Assembly: GCA_963820995.1 (NCBI GenBank)
Contig: CAWGCL010000002.1
Span: 1 to 64,000, forward strand
Length of the DNA stretch: 64,000 bases
Direction: 5' to 3'
Source of the DNA: JAGTVG01 sp963820995
GTDB lineage: Bacteria; Bacteroidota; Bacteroidia; Cytophagales; Cyclobacteriaceae
Made by a program: the position numbers and the translations under genes. Below, in pieces: positions 49,139-57,428 of the stretch (positions are counted from its first letter, which is position 1; each line of letters starts with the position of its first letter). The notes under the pieces are model-generated. The model made no database searches, had not been told where the DNA came from, and saw only the letters and a list, made by a program, of their open reading frames with translations.

Positions 49139-49940
49139 GCTCGTGATAGAGATTATAGTATGATTCCAGATAGTCATCTTCCTTGTCTATTTTATCCACC
49201 TTCTTATCTCCAGGAATCTTATCAAATAGCTTATTCAAACTCGTTTCCAGTTTTTCACCGGCTTTAATCACAGAATCGGAATATTCAATGCCTATTTTAA
49301 TAAAACCCTCGAAATCACCTGACTCAAGATTTGTTAACATACTATCATCAATATCGAGCATTTTTACTTTGTCAATCAGATCTCCATTAAACTTGTAATC
49401 AAAAGAATTATTGTAGACCGTAAATACCGTTTTGGTATTATGGAAGATCGGATCATTTTTGTAAGTAGTTTTAAGATACATTGGAATTAAACTGGTCATC
49501 CAATCGTTGCAGTGAACGATATCTGGCGCCCATCCCAATTTCTTAACCGTTTCAATTACACCTTTGCAAAAGAATATGGCTCTTTCATCATTGTCCTCAT
49601 AAAAATTATTCTCTTTGTCATAAAAGACTGACTTTCTATGAAAATAATCTTCGTTGTCAATGAAATAAACCTGAAGTTTGGCATTCGGAATTGATGCTAC
49701 TTTTATGACCAGAGGTTTTTCCTCTTCGCCAACTGAAATGTTAATTCCGGACAACCTTACAACTTCATGTAATCGGTTTTTTCTTTCATTTATTAATCCG
49801 AATCGAGGCACAAGAATTCGGATTTCCATACCCTTTTCCTGCATGCGTTGCGGCAATTGCCTTACAAATTCTGCTACTTCTGATGTTTGTAGAAAAGGAT
49901 TGATCTCACTCGCTACGTAGAGAATTCGAAGTTTTGACAT
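49128..49940 (-). CDS. Glycogen/starch synthase-like protein, N-terminal GT5 domain only
   Basis: 270 residues beginning SKLRILYVASEINPFLQTSE, the N-terminal Rossmann domain of GT5 glycogen synthases. Also seen are IRILVPRFGLINERKNRLHE and PDIVHCNDWMTSLIPMYL. The C-terminal GT-B half that binds ADP-glucose is missing, and the chain closes with a charged tail (KVDKIDKEDDYLESYY). Single-domain versions like this are seen in this phylum beside DUF4270 and panC. Catalytic activity is doubtful. A -7 element lies upstream. Confidence 0.75.
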   Translation of the reverse strand: MSKLRILYVASEINPFLQTSEVAEFVRQLPQRMQEKGMEIRILVPRFGLINERKNRLHEVVRLSGINISVGEEEKPLVIKVASIPNAKLQVYFIDNEDYFHRKSVFYDKENNFYEDNDERAIFFCKGVIETVKKLGWAPDIVHCNDWMTSLIPMYLKTTYKNDPIFHNTKTVFTVYNNSFDYKFNGDLIDKVKMLDIDDSMLTNLESGDFEGFIKIGIEYSDSVIKAGEKLETSLNKLFDKIPGDKKVDKIDKEDDYLESYYNLYHELAG

Positions 49941-49977
49941 AATCTATCTATTTGGTTTTTACTAATGAAAAGATTTA

Positions 49978-49985
49978 CAAAGGTA
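49978..49985 (-). promoter_or_regulatory. Bacteroidota -7 element (TACCTTTG) of the glgA-like gene
   Basis: Minus-strand TACCTTTG, 37 bp before the start at 49940. It is divergent from the panC element 50 bp away. Confidence 0.45.
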
Positions 49986-50034
49986 CTACATATTCAGCTA
50001 TTTTAGTACTTAATCAATATTAAAAAAGTAATTT

Positions 50035-50042
50035 TATCTTTG
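50035..50042 (+). promoter_or_regulatory. Bacteroidota -7 element (TATCTTTG) of panC
   Basis: TATCTTTG followed by GCAGC, ending 24 bp before the panC start. It is identical to the elements of metG, FloA and panD. Confidence 0.55.
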
Positions 50043-50066
50043 CAGCTAAGGTTCAAAAACTTGTAA

Positions 50067-50919
50067 ATGAAAGTCATTAACCTGAAATCCGACTTATTCC
50101 CCATTTTGCAGAAAGAACGTTCAAAAGGAAGGATAATCGGCCTGGTCCCGACAATGGGAGCCCTTCATAATGGTCATTTATCGCTGGTGAATGCTTCTAT
50201 TAAGGAAGTGGATACAACTGTCTGTAGTATATTCGTCAATCCAACACAATTCAATAATCAAGAAGACTTCGAGAATTACCCTGAAACATTTGAGGAGGAC
50301 CTTAATAAATTAAAACAGGAGGGTTGCGATATCGTATATGCCCCGCCCCGGGAGGATCTATACGAGAATGAAAATGACAGAATAACAGACTTCAGTTTTG
50401 GTGAGTTCGGCCGAGTCCTGGAAGGCAAATACAGACCAGGTCATTTCAGAGGAGTGGCTTTAGTTGTCTCCAAGCTGTTCAATATCATATCTCCTGACTT
50501 AACTTATTTTGGGCAAAAAGATCTTCAGCAATTTCACCTGATCAGGCATTTGATAGAGGACTTATCATATAATATTCAGATCCGTTGTGTCCCTACGGTC
50601 CGCGAAAAAGACGGATTGGCCATGTCATCCAGAAACTTACGAATACCTGAAAAGCTGAGGCCCCTTGCTTCAACGTTTTATAAATGTCTCATTACTGGAC
50701 GGGAAATGTTGAGGAACGGGGAAAAGCATATCCGACGTAAAAAATAAAGTAAAAGAAGTATTCGCCAACTCTCCGGACCTTAAGCTCGAATATTTTGAAA
50801 TGATCGATACCGGTAACTTCAAAATTATCAAACAGATTAGGAACGAAAATAAAACATCTCTGTGTATAGCGGGTTATCTTAATAACATTAGATTGATAGA
50901 TAACGTTAACTATATTTAG
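50067..50919 (+). CDS. panC: Pantoate-beta-alanine ligase (one frameshift in a poly-A run)
   Basis: Joins pantoate and beta-alanine to pantothenate. Motifs: IGLVPTMGALHNGHLSLV, CSIFVNPTQFN, FGQKDLQQF and VREKDGLAMSSRNLR. The frame breaks near 50722 at GGGGAAAAGC; with one A fewer it continues ESISDVKNKVKEVFANSP to the stop at 50919. Joined length is 283 residues, as expected. The end overlaps the panD promoter. With panD it makes the two enzymes around beta-alanine adjacent. Confidence 0.95.
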
Positions 50920-50927
50920 TATCTTTG
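50920..50927 (+). promoter_or_regulatory. Bacteroidota -7 element (TATCTTTG) of panD
   Basis: TATCTTTG begins directly after the corrected panC stop. A TTG (50893-50895) 24 bp upstream could be the -33 part. panD may thus have its own promoter in addition to read-through from panC. Confidence 0.5.
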
Positions 50928-50947
50928 CGGTTTGAAAGGATAAAATC

Positions 50948-51298
50948 ATGTTTATCGAGGTTTTAAAGTCAAAAATACACAGGGTAAAAATAACACAAGC
51001 CGAGTTGCATTATGTGGGCAGTATCACATTGGATGAGGATCTGATGGACGCAGCCAATATTGTTGAAAATGAAAAGGTGCAGATTGTGAATATTCATAAT
51101 GGGGAAAGACTTGAGACTTATGTTATCAAAGGTGTAAGGGGAAGCGGTGAAGTATGCCTGAATGGACCAGCTGCAAGGAAGGTTCAGGTTGGCGATATAA
51201 TCATAATTATATCATATGCATCCATGACCCCGGAAGAATCCAAATCTCATAAACCATTGGTTATTTTTCCGGATGACAGAAATAAACTACCCCAGTAA
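50948..51298 (+). CDS. panD: Aspartate 1-decarboxylase
   Basis: Makes beta-alanine for pantothenate. 116-residue proenzyme; self-cleavage between Gly24 and Ser25 (HYVGSITLDEDLM) creates the pyruvoyl cofactor. Also conserved: KSKIHRVKITQAELHY, YVIKGVRGSGEVCLNGPAARKV and GDIIIIISYASM. It follows panC by 28 bp. The LPG synthase-like gene begins five bases after its stop. Confidence 0.97.
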   Translation: MFIEVLKSKIHRVKITQAELHYVGSITLDEDLMDAANIVENEKVQIVNIHNGERLETYVIKGVRGSGEVCLNGPAARKVQVGDIIIIISYASMTPEESKSHKPLVIFPDDRNKLPQ

Positions 51299-51303
51299 GT
51301 CTC

Positions 51304-52325
51304 TTGAAAATTTTCAAATCCATTTTAAAGTACAGCTTTACCTTAATAATTGCATTGGGCTTGCTTTGGTATGTATTCAGGGATATTGATCTCAACATAC
51401 TTTTCGAAAAATTTAAAAAGGCTAATTTTACTTTTGTATATATTTCCATCGCACTATCCCTTTTCAGTCATTTCCTGCGAGGATATAGGTGGACTTTACT
51501 GTTAAAACCTATCAATTACAATGTAAATTCTTTCCGGGCTTTCATTGCTGTAATGGTAGGTTATTTTGCTAACTTGCTTTTGCCCAGAATGGGAGAGATC
51601 ACCAGGTGTGCCATCTTGAAAAAAACTGATAACGTGGCTATACCTGCCTCCCTGGGAACAGTAATTAGCGAAAGAATACTTGACCTTATACTCTTGATCT
51701 TATTAATCTTCTCGACAATAATCATCGAGTTCAAAACCTTAAAAACCTTTTTAACCGATTATTTTGATTCTATCATTTCTGGATTTAACCTGGCCAATTA
51801 CCTGGTTCTGGGGGGAATTCTTCTTTTCATTAATCCTGATAGGGATATACCTTGTTCAGAAGAAATAAAGAATCAATACGTTCCTCAAGCCTGTATCAGA
51901 AATTCAGGCCAATGGTCTATGATCTAATCAGCGGATTAAAAAGTATCCGGAAAGTAAAAGAAAAAACCGCCTTTTTTGTATCCACTGCAATGATCTGGAT
52001 TTTGTATTATTTAATGTCATATATTATTATCTTTTCATTCCCTGAAACATCCGGTCTTGACTTCTTCGCAGGATTATCAATTTTAATGGCAGGTGGTCTT
52101 GGAATGGCTGCGCCGGTACAGGGAGGAATTGGCACATATCATGCTTTCGTAGGTGGTGTTCTTATGTTATATGGCATCAGTAAAGAGGATGGCGTATTAT
52201 TTGCCACATTATTACATACTTCTCAATTTGTTTCGATTGTGATAACTGGTGGGATCAGTTTTATAATCAGTTTATTCTTACATAAAAATCCAAATGGAAA
52301 CGAGCCGGAAAATATTGCCTCTTGA
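51304..52325 (+). CDS. Lysylphosphatidylglycerol synthase-like membrane protein (one frameshift)
   Basis: Integral membrane protein of the LPG synthase transmembrane-domain family, about 340 residues. It starts at TTG 51304 (MKIFKSILKYSFTLIIALG). Several membrane helices with the family motif SHFLRGYRWTLLLKPINY and VGYFANLLLPRMGEITRC follow. The frame shifts near 51835 into FRRNKESIRSSSLYQ and continues AGGLGMAAPVQGGIGTYHAF, also typical. There is no soluble catalytic domain, so the role (lipid flipping or export) is unknown. Confidence 0.85.
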
Positions 52326-52774
52326 CAAAGGGATCAACAAAATAAATAGGTGGAAAAAAAGTGGGTATAAAGTTGTGTTTACAAATGGCTGTTTTGATAT
52401 TCTCCATCTTGGCCATCTGGATTACCTGGAAAAATCGAGGAATCTTGGCGATAGACTGGTTATTGGATTGAACACGGATAGTAGTGTAAGACGGCTGAAA
52501 GGGCCGAACCGACCCATTAATTGCTGAATTATCCCGGGCAAGAATGCTTGCAGCACTGGCCTTTGTAGACCTGGTCATTGCTTTTGATGAGGAAACACCA
52601 CTGGAATTGATTAAAAAGGTAAAGCCTGATATTCTCATTAAAGGAAAGGATTATTCAATAGAAAACATTGTGGGTGCTGAATTCGTATTGGGAAATGGTG
52701 GTGAAGTCAAAACAATAGAAATTCTGGAAGGATATTCAACAACCGAAATAATTAATAAAATAAAAAAATACTAA
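52294..52774 (+). CDS. rfaE2: Heptose 1-phosphate adenylyltransferase-like (RfaE2; one frameshift)
   Basis: Activates heptose 1-phosphate with ATP for LPS-type sugar synthesis. 159 residues after joining. The nucleotidyltransferase motif VVFTNGCFDILHLGHLDYL includes HLGH, and GLNTDSSVRRLKGPNRPI is typical. The frame breaks near 52517 at AATTGC; dropping one T gives NAELSRARMLAALAFVD, then KPDILIKGKDY and the end STTEIINKIKKY. The start overlaps the LPG synthase-like gene by 32 bases. The kinase half (HldE N-terminal) is not in this window. Confidence 0.9.
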
Positions 52775-52775
52775 T

Positions 52776-53471
52776 ATGATCATCGTAATAGCCATATTTT
52801 TCATGATTGTAAGTTTAGCAGTAAGCTCAACTTTAAAAAGAAAATTCAAACGATATTCTAAAATTGGTTTAAAAAATAATTTAACCGGAGCACAGATTGC
52901 TGAATTGATGCTTGCCGATAATGGGATCCGGGATGTTAAGGTTACATCTGTTAAAGGGCATTTAACTGACCATTACAACCCAATGCATAAGACTGTAAAC
53001 TTAAGTGAGCAAGTATATTATGGAAGCAATGCCGCTGCTGCAGCTGTAGCCTCACACGAATGCGGGCACGCCGTTCAGCATGCTACTGGCTACGCACCAC
53101 TAAAAATGAGAAGCGCATTAGTCCCAATACAAAATGCAAGTGGTAGAATCTTGAATTTTGTTGTATTGGCCAGCATATTTGGTTTTGGATTTTTATATGG
53201 TTCCTTCCCAACTGATCTGGTCCTCTTGATCATTATTGGTTGTTACTCTGTATTGACCTTATTTGCTTTTATAACACTGCCTGTTGAATTTAATGCCAGT
53301 TCAAGAGCCCTGGCCTGGGTGGAGGAAAGGAATATTGTAGATCCATCAGAATACAATATGGCGAAAGATGCATTGAAGTGGGCCGCCATGACCTATGTAG
53401 TAGCTGCAATTGGTTCTCTAGTATCACTCCTGTATTATCTGATGATATTTTTAGGAGGATCAAGAGATTAA
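52776..53471 (+). CDS. Membrane zinc metallopeptidase (YugP-like)
   Basis: 231 residues with a membrane segment at each end. The HExxH zinc site is VASHECGHAVQHATGY near residue 94. Upstream lies HYNPMHKTVNLSEQVYYG, typical of the family, and downstream the membrane span LVVLASIFGFGFLYGSF-like segment and LPVEFNASSRALAWV. It starts one base after rfaE2, so the two are probably one transcript. Confidence 0.93.
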   Translation: MIIVIAIFFMIVSLAVSSTLKRKFKRYSKIGLKNNLTGAQIAELMLADNGIRDVKVTSVKGHLTDHYNPMHKTVNLSEQVYYGSNAAAAAVASHECGHAVQHATGYAPLKMRSALVPIQNASGRILNFVVLASIFGFGFLYGSFPTDLVLLIIIGCYSVLTLFAFITLPVEFNASSRALAWVEERNIVDPSEYNMAKDALKWAAMTYVVAAIGSLVSLLYYLMIFLGGSRD

Positions 53472-53509
53472 TTTTATATTGCATCCAGCACGATTTTAAA
53501 ACTTTTTGT

Positions 53510-54655
53510 ATGGACTTTTCCTTGAGTGAAGAACACCTGGCTGTTCAGGAAGCTGCCCGTGATTTTGCTCAGCATGAACTTCTTCCAGGAATCCTGGAAC
53601 GGGATGAGAAACAACAATTCCCACATGATCAGGTGAAAAAAATGGGAGAATTAGGTTTCCTGGGAATGATGGTAAACCCAAAGTACCAGGGCAGCGGCAT
53701 GGACACCCTGGCTTATGTGATCGCCCTGGAGGAGATCTCAAAAATTGATGCCGCCGCTGCGGTGATCATGTCAGTAAATAATTCTCTTGTTTGCTGGGGT
53801 CTGGAAGAATATGGCAGCGAGGAAATAAAAAACAAATACCTTACTCAGCTTGCACCAGGCACTATCCTGGGAGCTTTTTGTCTTTCAGAACCAGAGGCAG
53901 GATCGGATGCTACAGCCATAAAGACAAAAGCTGAGGATAAAGGCGATCATTATCTTTTAAGCGGGGTAAAAAACTGGATCACTAATGGAGGTAATGCTTC
54001 AGTTTACATTGTAATTGCCCAGTCTGATCCAAATCTTGGTCATAAGGGCATAAATGCATTTGTTGTAGAAAAAAATTGGGAAGGTATTCAGGTTGGACCA
54101 AAAGAAAATAAGCTGGGAATTCGCAGTTCAGACACACATTCTATAATGTTCAATGATGTAAAAGTCCCCAAATCGAACTTATTGGGAGTTGAAGGAATGG
54201 GCTTTAAGATCGCCATGAATATACTGAACGGGGGCCGGATCGGTATCGCTGCTCAGGCACTTGGAATAGCTTCCGGGGCCTATGAAGCATCACTTAAATA
54301 TTCCCTGGAAAGAAAAGCCTTCGATAAACCTATATCTGCACACCAGGCAATACAATTTAAACTCGCTGATATGCATACCGCCATTGAAGGAAGCCGATTG
54401 TTATGTTATAAGGCAGCTTACCTGAAGGATCAGGATAGCCCTTATGCAAAAGAAAGTGCCGTAGCCAAATTGGTAGCCTCACAAACTGCTATGGATGTTG
54501 CAAACGAAGCCATACAGATCCATGGAGGATATGGATACGTTAAAGAATATCATGTTGAAAGAATGCTCAGAGATGCGAAAATCACCCAGATTTATGAAGG
54601 AACTTCTGAAATTCAAAGACTTGTAATTGCACGCGAAATTCTTAAATCCGTCTGA
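53510..54655 (+). CDS. Acyl-CoA dehydrogenase
   Basis: FAD flavoenzyme that introduces the 2,3-double bond into acyl-CoA. From ATG 53510 the 381 residues begin MDFSLSEEHLAVQEAARDFA; the longer open frame upstream overlaps the peptidase and is rejected. Motifs include CLSEPEAGSDA, NWITNGGNASVYIV, ALGIASGAYEASLKYSLERKAF, QIHGGYGYVKEY and the catalytic Glu in IYEGTSEIQRLVI. It is a short-chain type by similarity in layout, but chain length is not certain. Confidence 0.95.
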   Translation: MDFSLSEEHLAVQEAARDFAQHELLPGILERDEKQQFPHDQVKKMGELGFLGMMVNPKYQGSGMDTLAYVIALEEISKIDAAAAVIMSVNNSLVCWGLEEYGSEEIKNKYLTQLAPGTILGAFCLSEPEAGSDATAIKTKAEDKGDHYLLSGVKNWITNGGNASVYIVIAQSDPNLGHKGINAFVVEKNWEGIQVGPKENKLGIRSSDTHSIMFNDVKVPKSNLLGVEGMGFKIAMNILNGGRIGIAAQALGIASGAYEASLKYSLERKAFDKPISAHQAIQFKLADMHTAIEGSRLLCYKAAYLKDQDSPYAKESAVAKLVASQTAMDVANEAIQIHGGYGYVKEYHVERMLRDAKITQIYEGTSEIQRLVIAREILKSV

Positions 54656-54757
54656 TTTTATTATATGATCTTAGTTAAATACAATTCATAAATACACTAT
54701 TGCAAGAATTGCCATTTTTAAAATTTTCGATCCGGATATACATATTCCAAAATTTTT

Positions 54758-54825
54758 TTGTACTTTTACAATATATAATTTGTATTTTACAATTATATTA
54801 TCGTTATTGTATAACTATTTTACAA
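54758..54825. promoter_or_regulatory. Three TTGTA...TACAA inverted repeats upstream of the AraC gene
   Basis: TTGTA-N4-TACAA (54758-54771), TTGTA-N3-TACAA (54780-54792) and TTGTA-N9-TACAA (54807-54825). The shared right arm TTTTACAA recurs at 54764, 54785 and 54818, spaced 21 and 33 bp, close to two and three helical turns. This suits an operator for the regulator at 54866 or another factor. The region is AT-rich, which raises the chance rate. Confidence 0.45.
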
Positions 54826-54865
54826 AATTGTCCAATTTGGGAGTGTAAGATTTAATTGTAATGAG

Positions 54866-55786
54866 ATGGAAGATTATAATAAGATAATTGAATCATTAGG
54901 AATAAAGTACAATAAGTCGAAGAATATTAAGATTATTCAGTCGGTATCCAATGAAAATTTCTATGATGTAGAAAACACAGTTTTTATTGTTCATAATGGG
55001 GAGTTGAGATACGGGCCGGAACACGAGGTGGTACAGAAAGGGGAAGTATTATTAATACCCGGTGGGAGAAATGTATCAATTACCTATGGAAATGCAATGA
55101 ATTCAAAAGGATCACCCGATGCCTATATCACTCGAAAAGAATCATTCTTACAAAGCATAAATTATTCCGAAATAGCGAACTCTACACAGGAGATCTTCAG
55201 CTACATAACTTTTGAAGCAAAAGTTTTTGATTCAGTTAATTTCTTTGCTTCTCTTGACATACCTCCTTTTATAATCAAGAGTAAACAGATAAATTCCCTT
55301 ATCGGTACGATCTTATCTGAATCGGAGTCCTCATCTGCCGGACATGAGCGGGTTGTTAAGGCATTAACGGAATATATGGTTGTAGAAATTACCCGGTATA
55401 TTATCGAAAATCAATTATTTGTTGAACAACTGGCCACGAATATTACCTATTTTAAAGATCCCAGACTTATAGATATTTTTACTTATATCCGTGAAAATCT
55501 TCAAGGGGACTTATCAAATAACATATTATCCAGTGTTGCCAATGTATCGGAAGACTATGTAGGACAGTATTTCAAAATGCTTACCGGGATAAATCCACAG
55601 GACTACATAGAATACCAGCGCATGGAAATGGCTGTGAACCTGTTGAGAACTTCAAAGAAAAGCATTCGTGAAATAGGAAGGGATGTTGGATATAAAGATA
55701 CTGCCTATTTCTGTAGAAGGTTTAAAATGATGTTCGGTATTCCAGCTGGAAAAATGAGAAGAAGAGAATCTTTAATGAATATCTAA
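54866..55786 (+). CDS. AraC family transcriptional regulator
   Basis: 306 residues. The N-terminal half is a cupin-like sensor (NTVFIVHNGELRYGPEHEVV, EVLLIPGGRNVSITYG). The C-terminal AraC domain has two helix-turn-helix units: NILSSVANVSEDYVGQYFKM, then NLLRTSKKSIREIGRDVGY and KDTAYFCRRFKMMFGIPAGK, which is the signature segment. No ligand is known. The end overlaps the GGGP-synthase gene by 15 bases on the opposite strand. Likely target is unknown; the operator-like repeats upstream point to self-regulation. Confidence 0.93.
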   Translation: MEDYNKIIESLGIKYNKSKNIKIIQSVSNENFYDVENTVFIVHNGELRYGPEHEVVQKGEVLLIPGGRNVSITYGNAMNSKGSPDAYITRKESFLQSINYSEIANSTQEIFSYITFEAKVFDSVNFFASLDIPPFIIKSKQINSLIGTILSESESSSAGHERVVKALTEYMVVEITRYIIENQLFVEQLATNITYFKDPRLIDIFTYIRENLQGDLSNNILSSVANVSEDYVGQYFKMLTGINPQDYIEYQRMEMAVNLLRTSKKSIREIGRDVGYKDTAYFCRRFKMMFGIPAGKMRRRESLMNI

Positions 55787-56539
55787 GGATTCATTGAATT
55801 TTTTCAGCACATAAGAAACATCTTTAATAAAATCAGGATTCTGTTCTATTTTATTGCCTACCACAATCATATCAGCTCCTGCATGAAGAGCATTTATTGC
55901 TTTCTCAGTACTGTTAATACCTCCACCCACAATCAAAGGGATATCAATTGATTTGCAAACCTGCTGAATTATGGATCCTGGTACAGGATTAAGGGCTCCG
56001 CTTCCTGCTTCAAGGTATATAAGTTTCATACCAAGCAGTTCGCCGGCAATAGCTGTAGAGGAAGCTATTTCAGGTTTATCATTAGGAATGGGATTTGTAA
56101 AACTTAAGTAGGATACCGAGGTAGGACGTCCTCCATCAATTAGCATATAGCCAGTAGGTATAACTTCAATATTACTTTTCTTCAATGCAGCCGCAACAGG
56201 TACGTGTTGGCCGATCAGCAATTCCGGATTTCTTCCGGAGATCAGTGATAAAAAAAGAACTGCGTCAGCAGATTCTGAAAGATAGAGGCCATTTCCTGGA
56301 AACAAGACCAGAGGAATTTCGGTTCTGAGTTTTAAATACTTGATGCATGGATTAATATCCGGATTTTTAATCAAGCTTCCACCAATAAATATATAATTAA
56401 CGTGATTGCCCTCAAGTATCTTTAGAAACTGAGATAACCTGCTCTCGTTATTATAGATTTCCGGATCTATTAAGACAGAAAGAGATTTTTGATTTGAAGC
56501 GTAAGATTTCAGTAAATGATTATATATCCCCTCGTTCAT
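55772..56539 (-). CDS. Geranylgeranylglyceryl/heptaprenylglyceryl phosphate synthase-like (PcrB/GGGPS)
   Basis: TIM barrel that joins a polyprenyl diphosphate to glycerol-1-phosphate. 255 residues from ATG 56539; a GTG at 56557 is less likely. Signatures: SLSVLIDPEIYN, YIFIGGSLIKNP, LVLFPGNGLYLSES, EVIPTGYMLIDGG, KLIYLEAGSGALNPVP and IPLIVGGGINSTE. The phosphate-binding Gly-rich ends are intact. Archaea use this enzyme for ether lipids; Bacteroidota members exist but their lipid product in the cell is poorly described. The ATG overlaps the end of the small membrane-protein gene by about 20 bases, so the two are coupled. Confidence 0.9.
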   Translation of the reverse strand: MNEGIYNHLLKSYASNQKSLSVLIDPEIYNNESRLSQFLKILEGNHVNYIFIGGSLIKNPDINPCIKYLKLRTEIPLVLFPGNGLYLSESADAVLFLSLISGRNPELLIGQHVPVAAALKKSNIEVIPTGYMLIDGGRPTSVSYLSFTNPIPNDKPEIASSTAIAGELLGMKLIYLEAGSGALNPVPGSIIQQVCKSIDIPLIVGGGINSTEKAINALHAGADMIVVGNKIEQNPDFIKDVSYVLKKFNESLDIH

Positions 56540-56882
56540 TTTCTTCCTGTGGATCACTAAGTAATTTCACAATATATTCCCGAATTAAGGCCAGTAAAAC
56601 AAGAGCTGCTTTATCTGAAAGGCTTTTTATAAGTATATTCCTGCTTTCAATTCTTTCCGCTTTTGCACCGCCGGTTTCATGATGGTCTTCATCGTTCTTT
56701 TTCCCTAAAATAGCCCTGACTCCAAGATAGGAAATCAGCATGGTACCGCCGATAAGCAAAAGACGTCCTCCCCACAGCGTCGCTGATTCAGAGAGGCTTG
56801 TAAGATCTTCATTAAGCGTTTGTTCAAAATCATCCGTGGCTTTTATCAACTGGTGCTTTTTATCTTCAATCTTATTGCTCAT
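56520..56882 (-). CDS. Small membrane protein of unknown function
   Basis: 120 residues. An amphipathic N-terminus (DDFEQTLNEDLTSLSESATL) leads to one membrane segment (LLLIGGTMLISYLGVRAIL), then a charged spacer (KKNDEDHHETGG) and a second weakly hydrophobic region (DKAALVLLALIREYIVKLL). No family is recognised. It sits between the holin-like and GGGPS genes and overlaps both, so it is probably functionally linked to one of them. Confidence 0.72.
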   Translation of the reverse strand: MSNKIEDKKHQLIKATDDFEQTLNEDLTSLSESATLWGGRLLLIGGTMLISYLGVRAILGKKNDEDHHETGGAKAERIESRNILIKSLSDKAALVLLALIREYIVKLLSDPQEENERGDI

Positions 56883-57249
56883 AATCTTCTTCGTTTTCTG
56901 TATCCTCCTCAGGAAACATCATATTAGTAATTGAGTCTGCGATCCGGGCCCTTAATAAATAAACGACTATTATACCTACAAGATAAAATCCCGTTACAAT
57001 CAGAAAGCCTAAATACTGGCTTTCAAACAAATCATTCAGCAGCCTGCTAATGAAATGGCTTAAAAAAAGAACGAACAACATCCCGACCATTGAGAAGATG
57101 ATCACCAACGCCAATATGGACAATGCCTTAGCAATTTCTTCTTTAAACTGGATCTTATATAATTCTACCTTGGTTTCAATAAATCCAATCAACGCATTTA
57201 CAATACTTTTAATCCGGAATATATCCAGGAATTTTTTGTTTTCGCTCAC
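56872..57249 (-). CDS. Phage holin-like family membrane protein (putative Holin-X/DUF1469)
   Basis: 125 residues with an N-terminal amphipathic helix (IVNALIGFIETKVELYKIQF) and two membrane segments (ALSILALVIIFSMVGMLFVL and LGFLIVTGFYLVGIIVVYLL), ending in an acidic tail. Despite the family name these proteins are chromosomal envelope proteins in this phylum, and no phage genes are nearby. It overlaps the next gene by 11 bases. Confidence 0.82.
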   Translation of the reverse strand: MSENKKFLDIFRIKSIVNALIGFIETKVELYKIQFKEEIAKALSILALVIIFSMVGMLFVLFLSHFISRLLNDLFESQYLGFLIVTGFYLVGIIVVYLLRARIADSITNMMFPEEDTENEEDYEQ

Positions 57250-57428
57250 CGTTATGTTTGTTAATTTAATTGAAGTTAACAGGATTTTAAAAATAATAAA
57301 AACAAGTGAGAAAATATGTATTATAATTATATTGTCCTCATCTTCTTTTGATATAAATAATTGGGCTTAGCCGAAAGCCGGGTTTTATATATTGTTCTTA
57401 GGAAAGCGAGAAATGGAGAATATTGGAT

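Noticed and set aside
56872..57249. Prophage or lysis cassette, suggested by the holin family name
   Set aside because: No phage structural, integrase or endolysin genes are near, and the family is chromosomal in this phylum.
57363..57382. GC-rich hairpin GGGCTTAGCCGAAAGCCGGG as an RNA element or terminator
   Set aside because: Only a 5-bp stem forms, with no fitting T-run after it; the surrounding sequence is AT-rich and lacks other structure.
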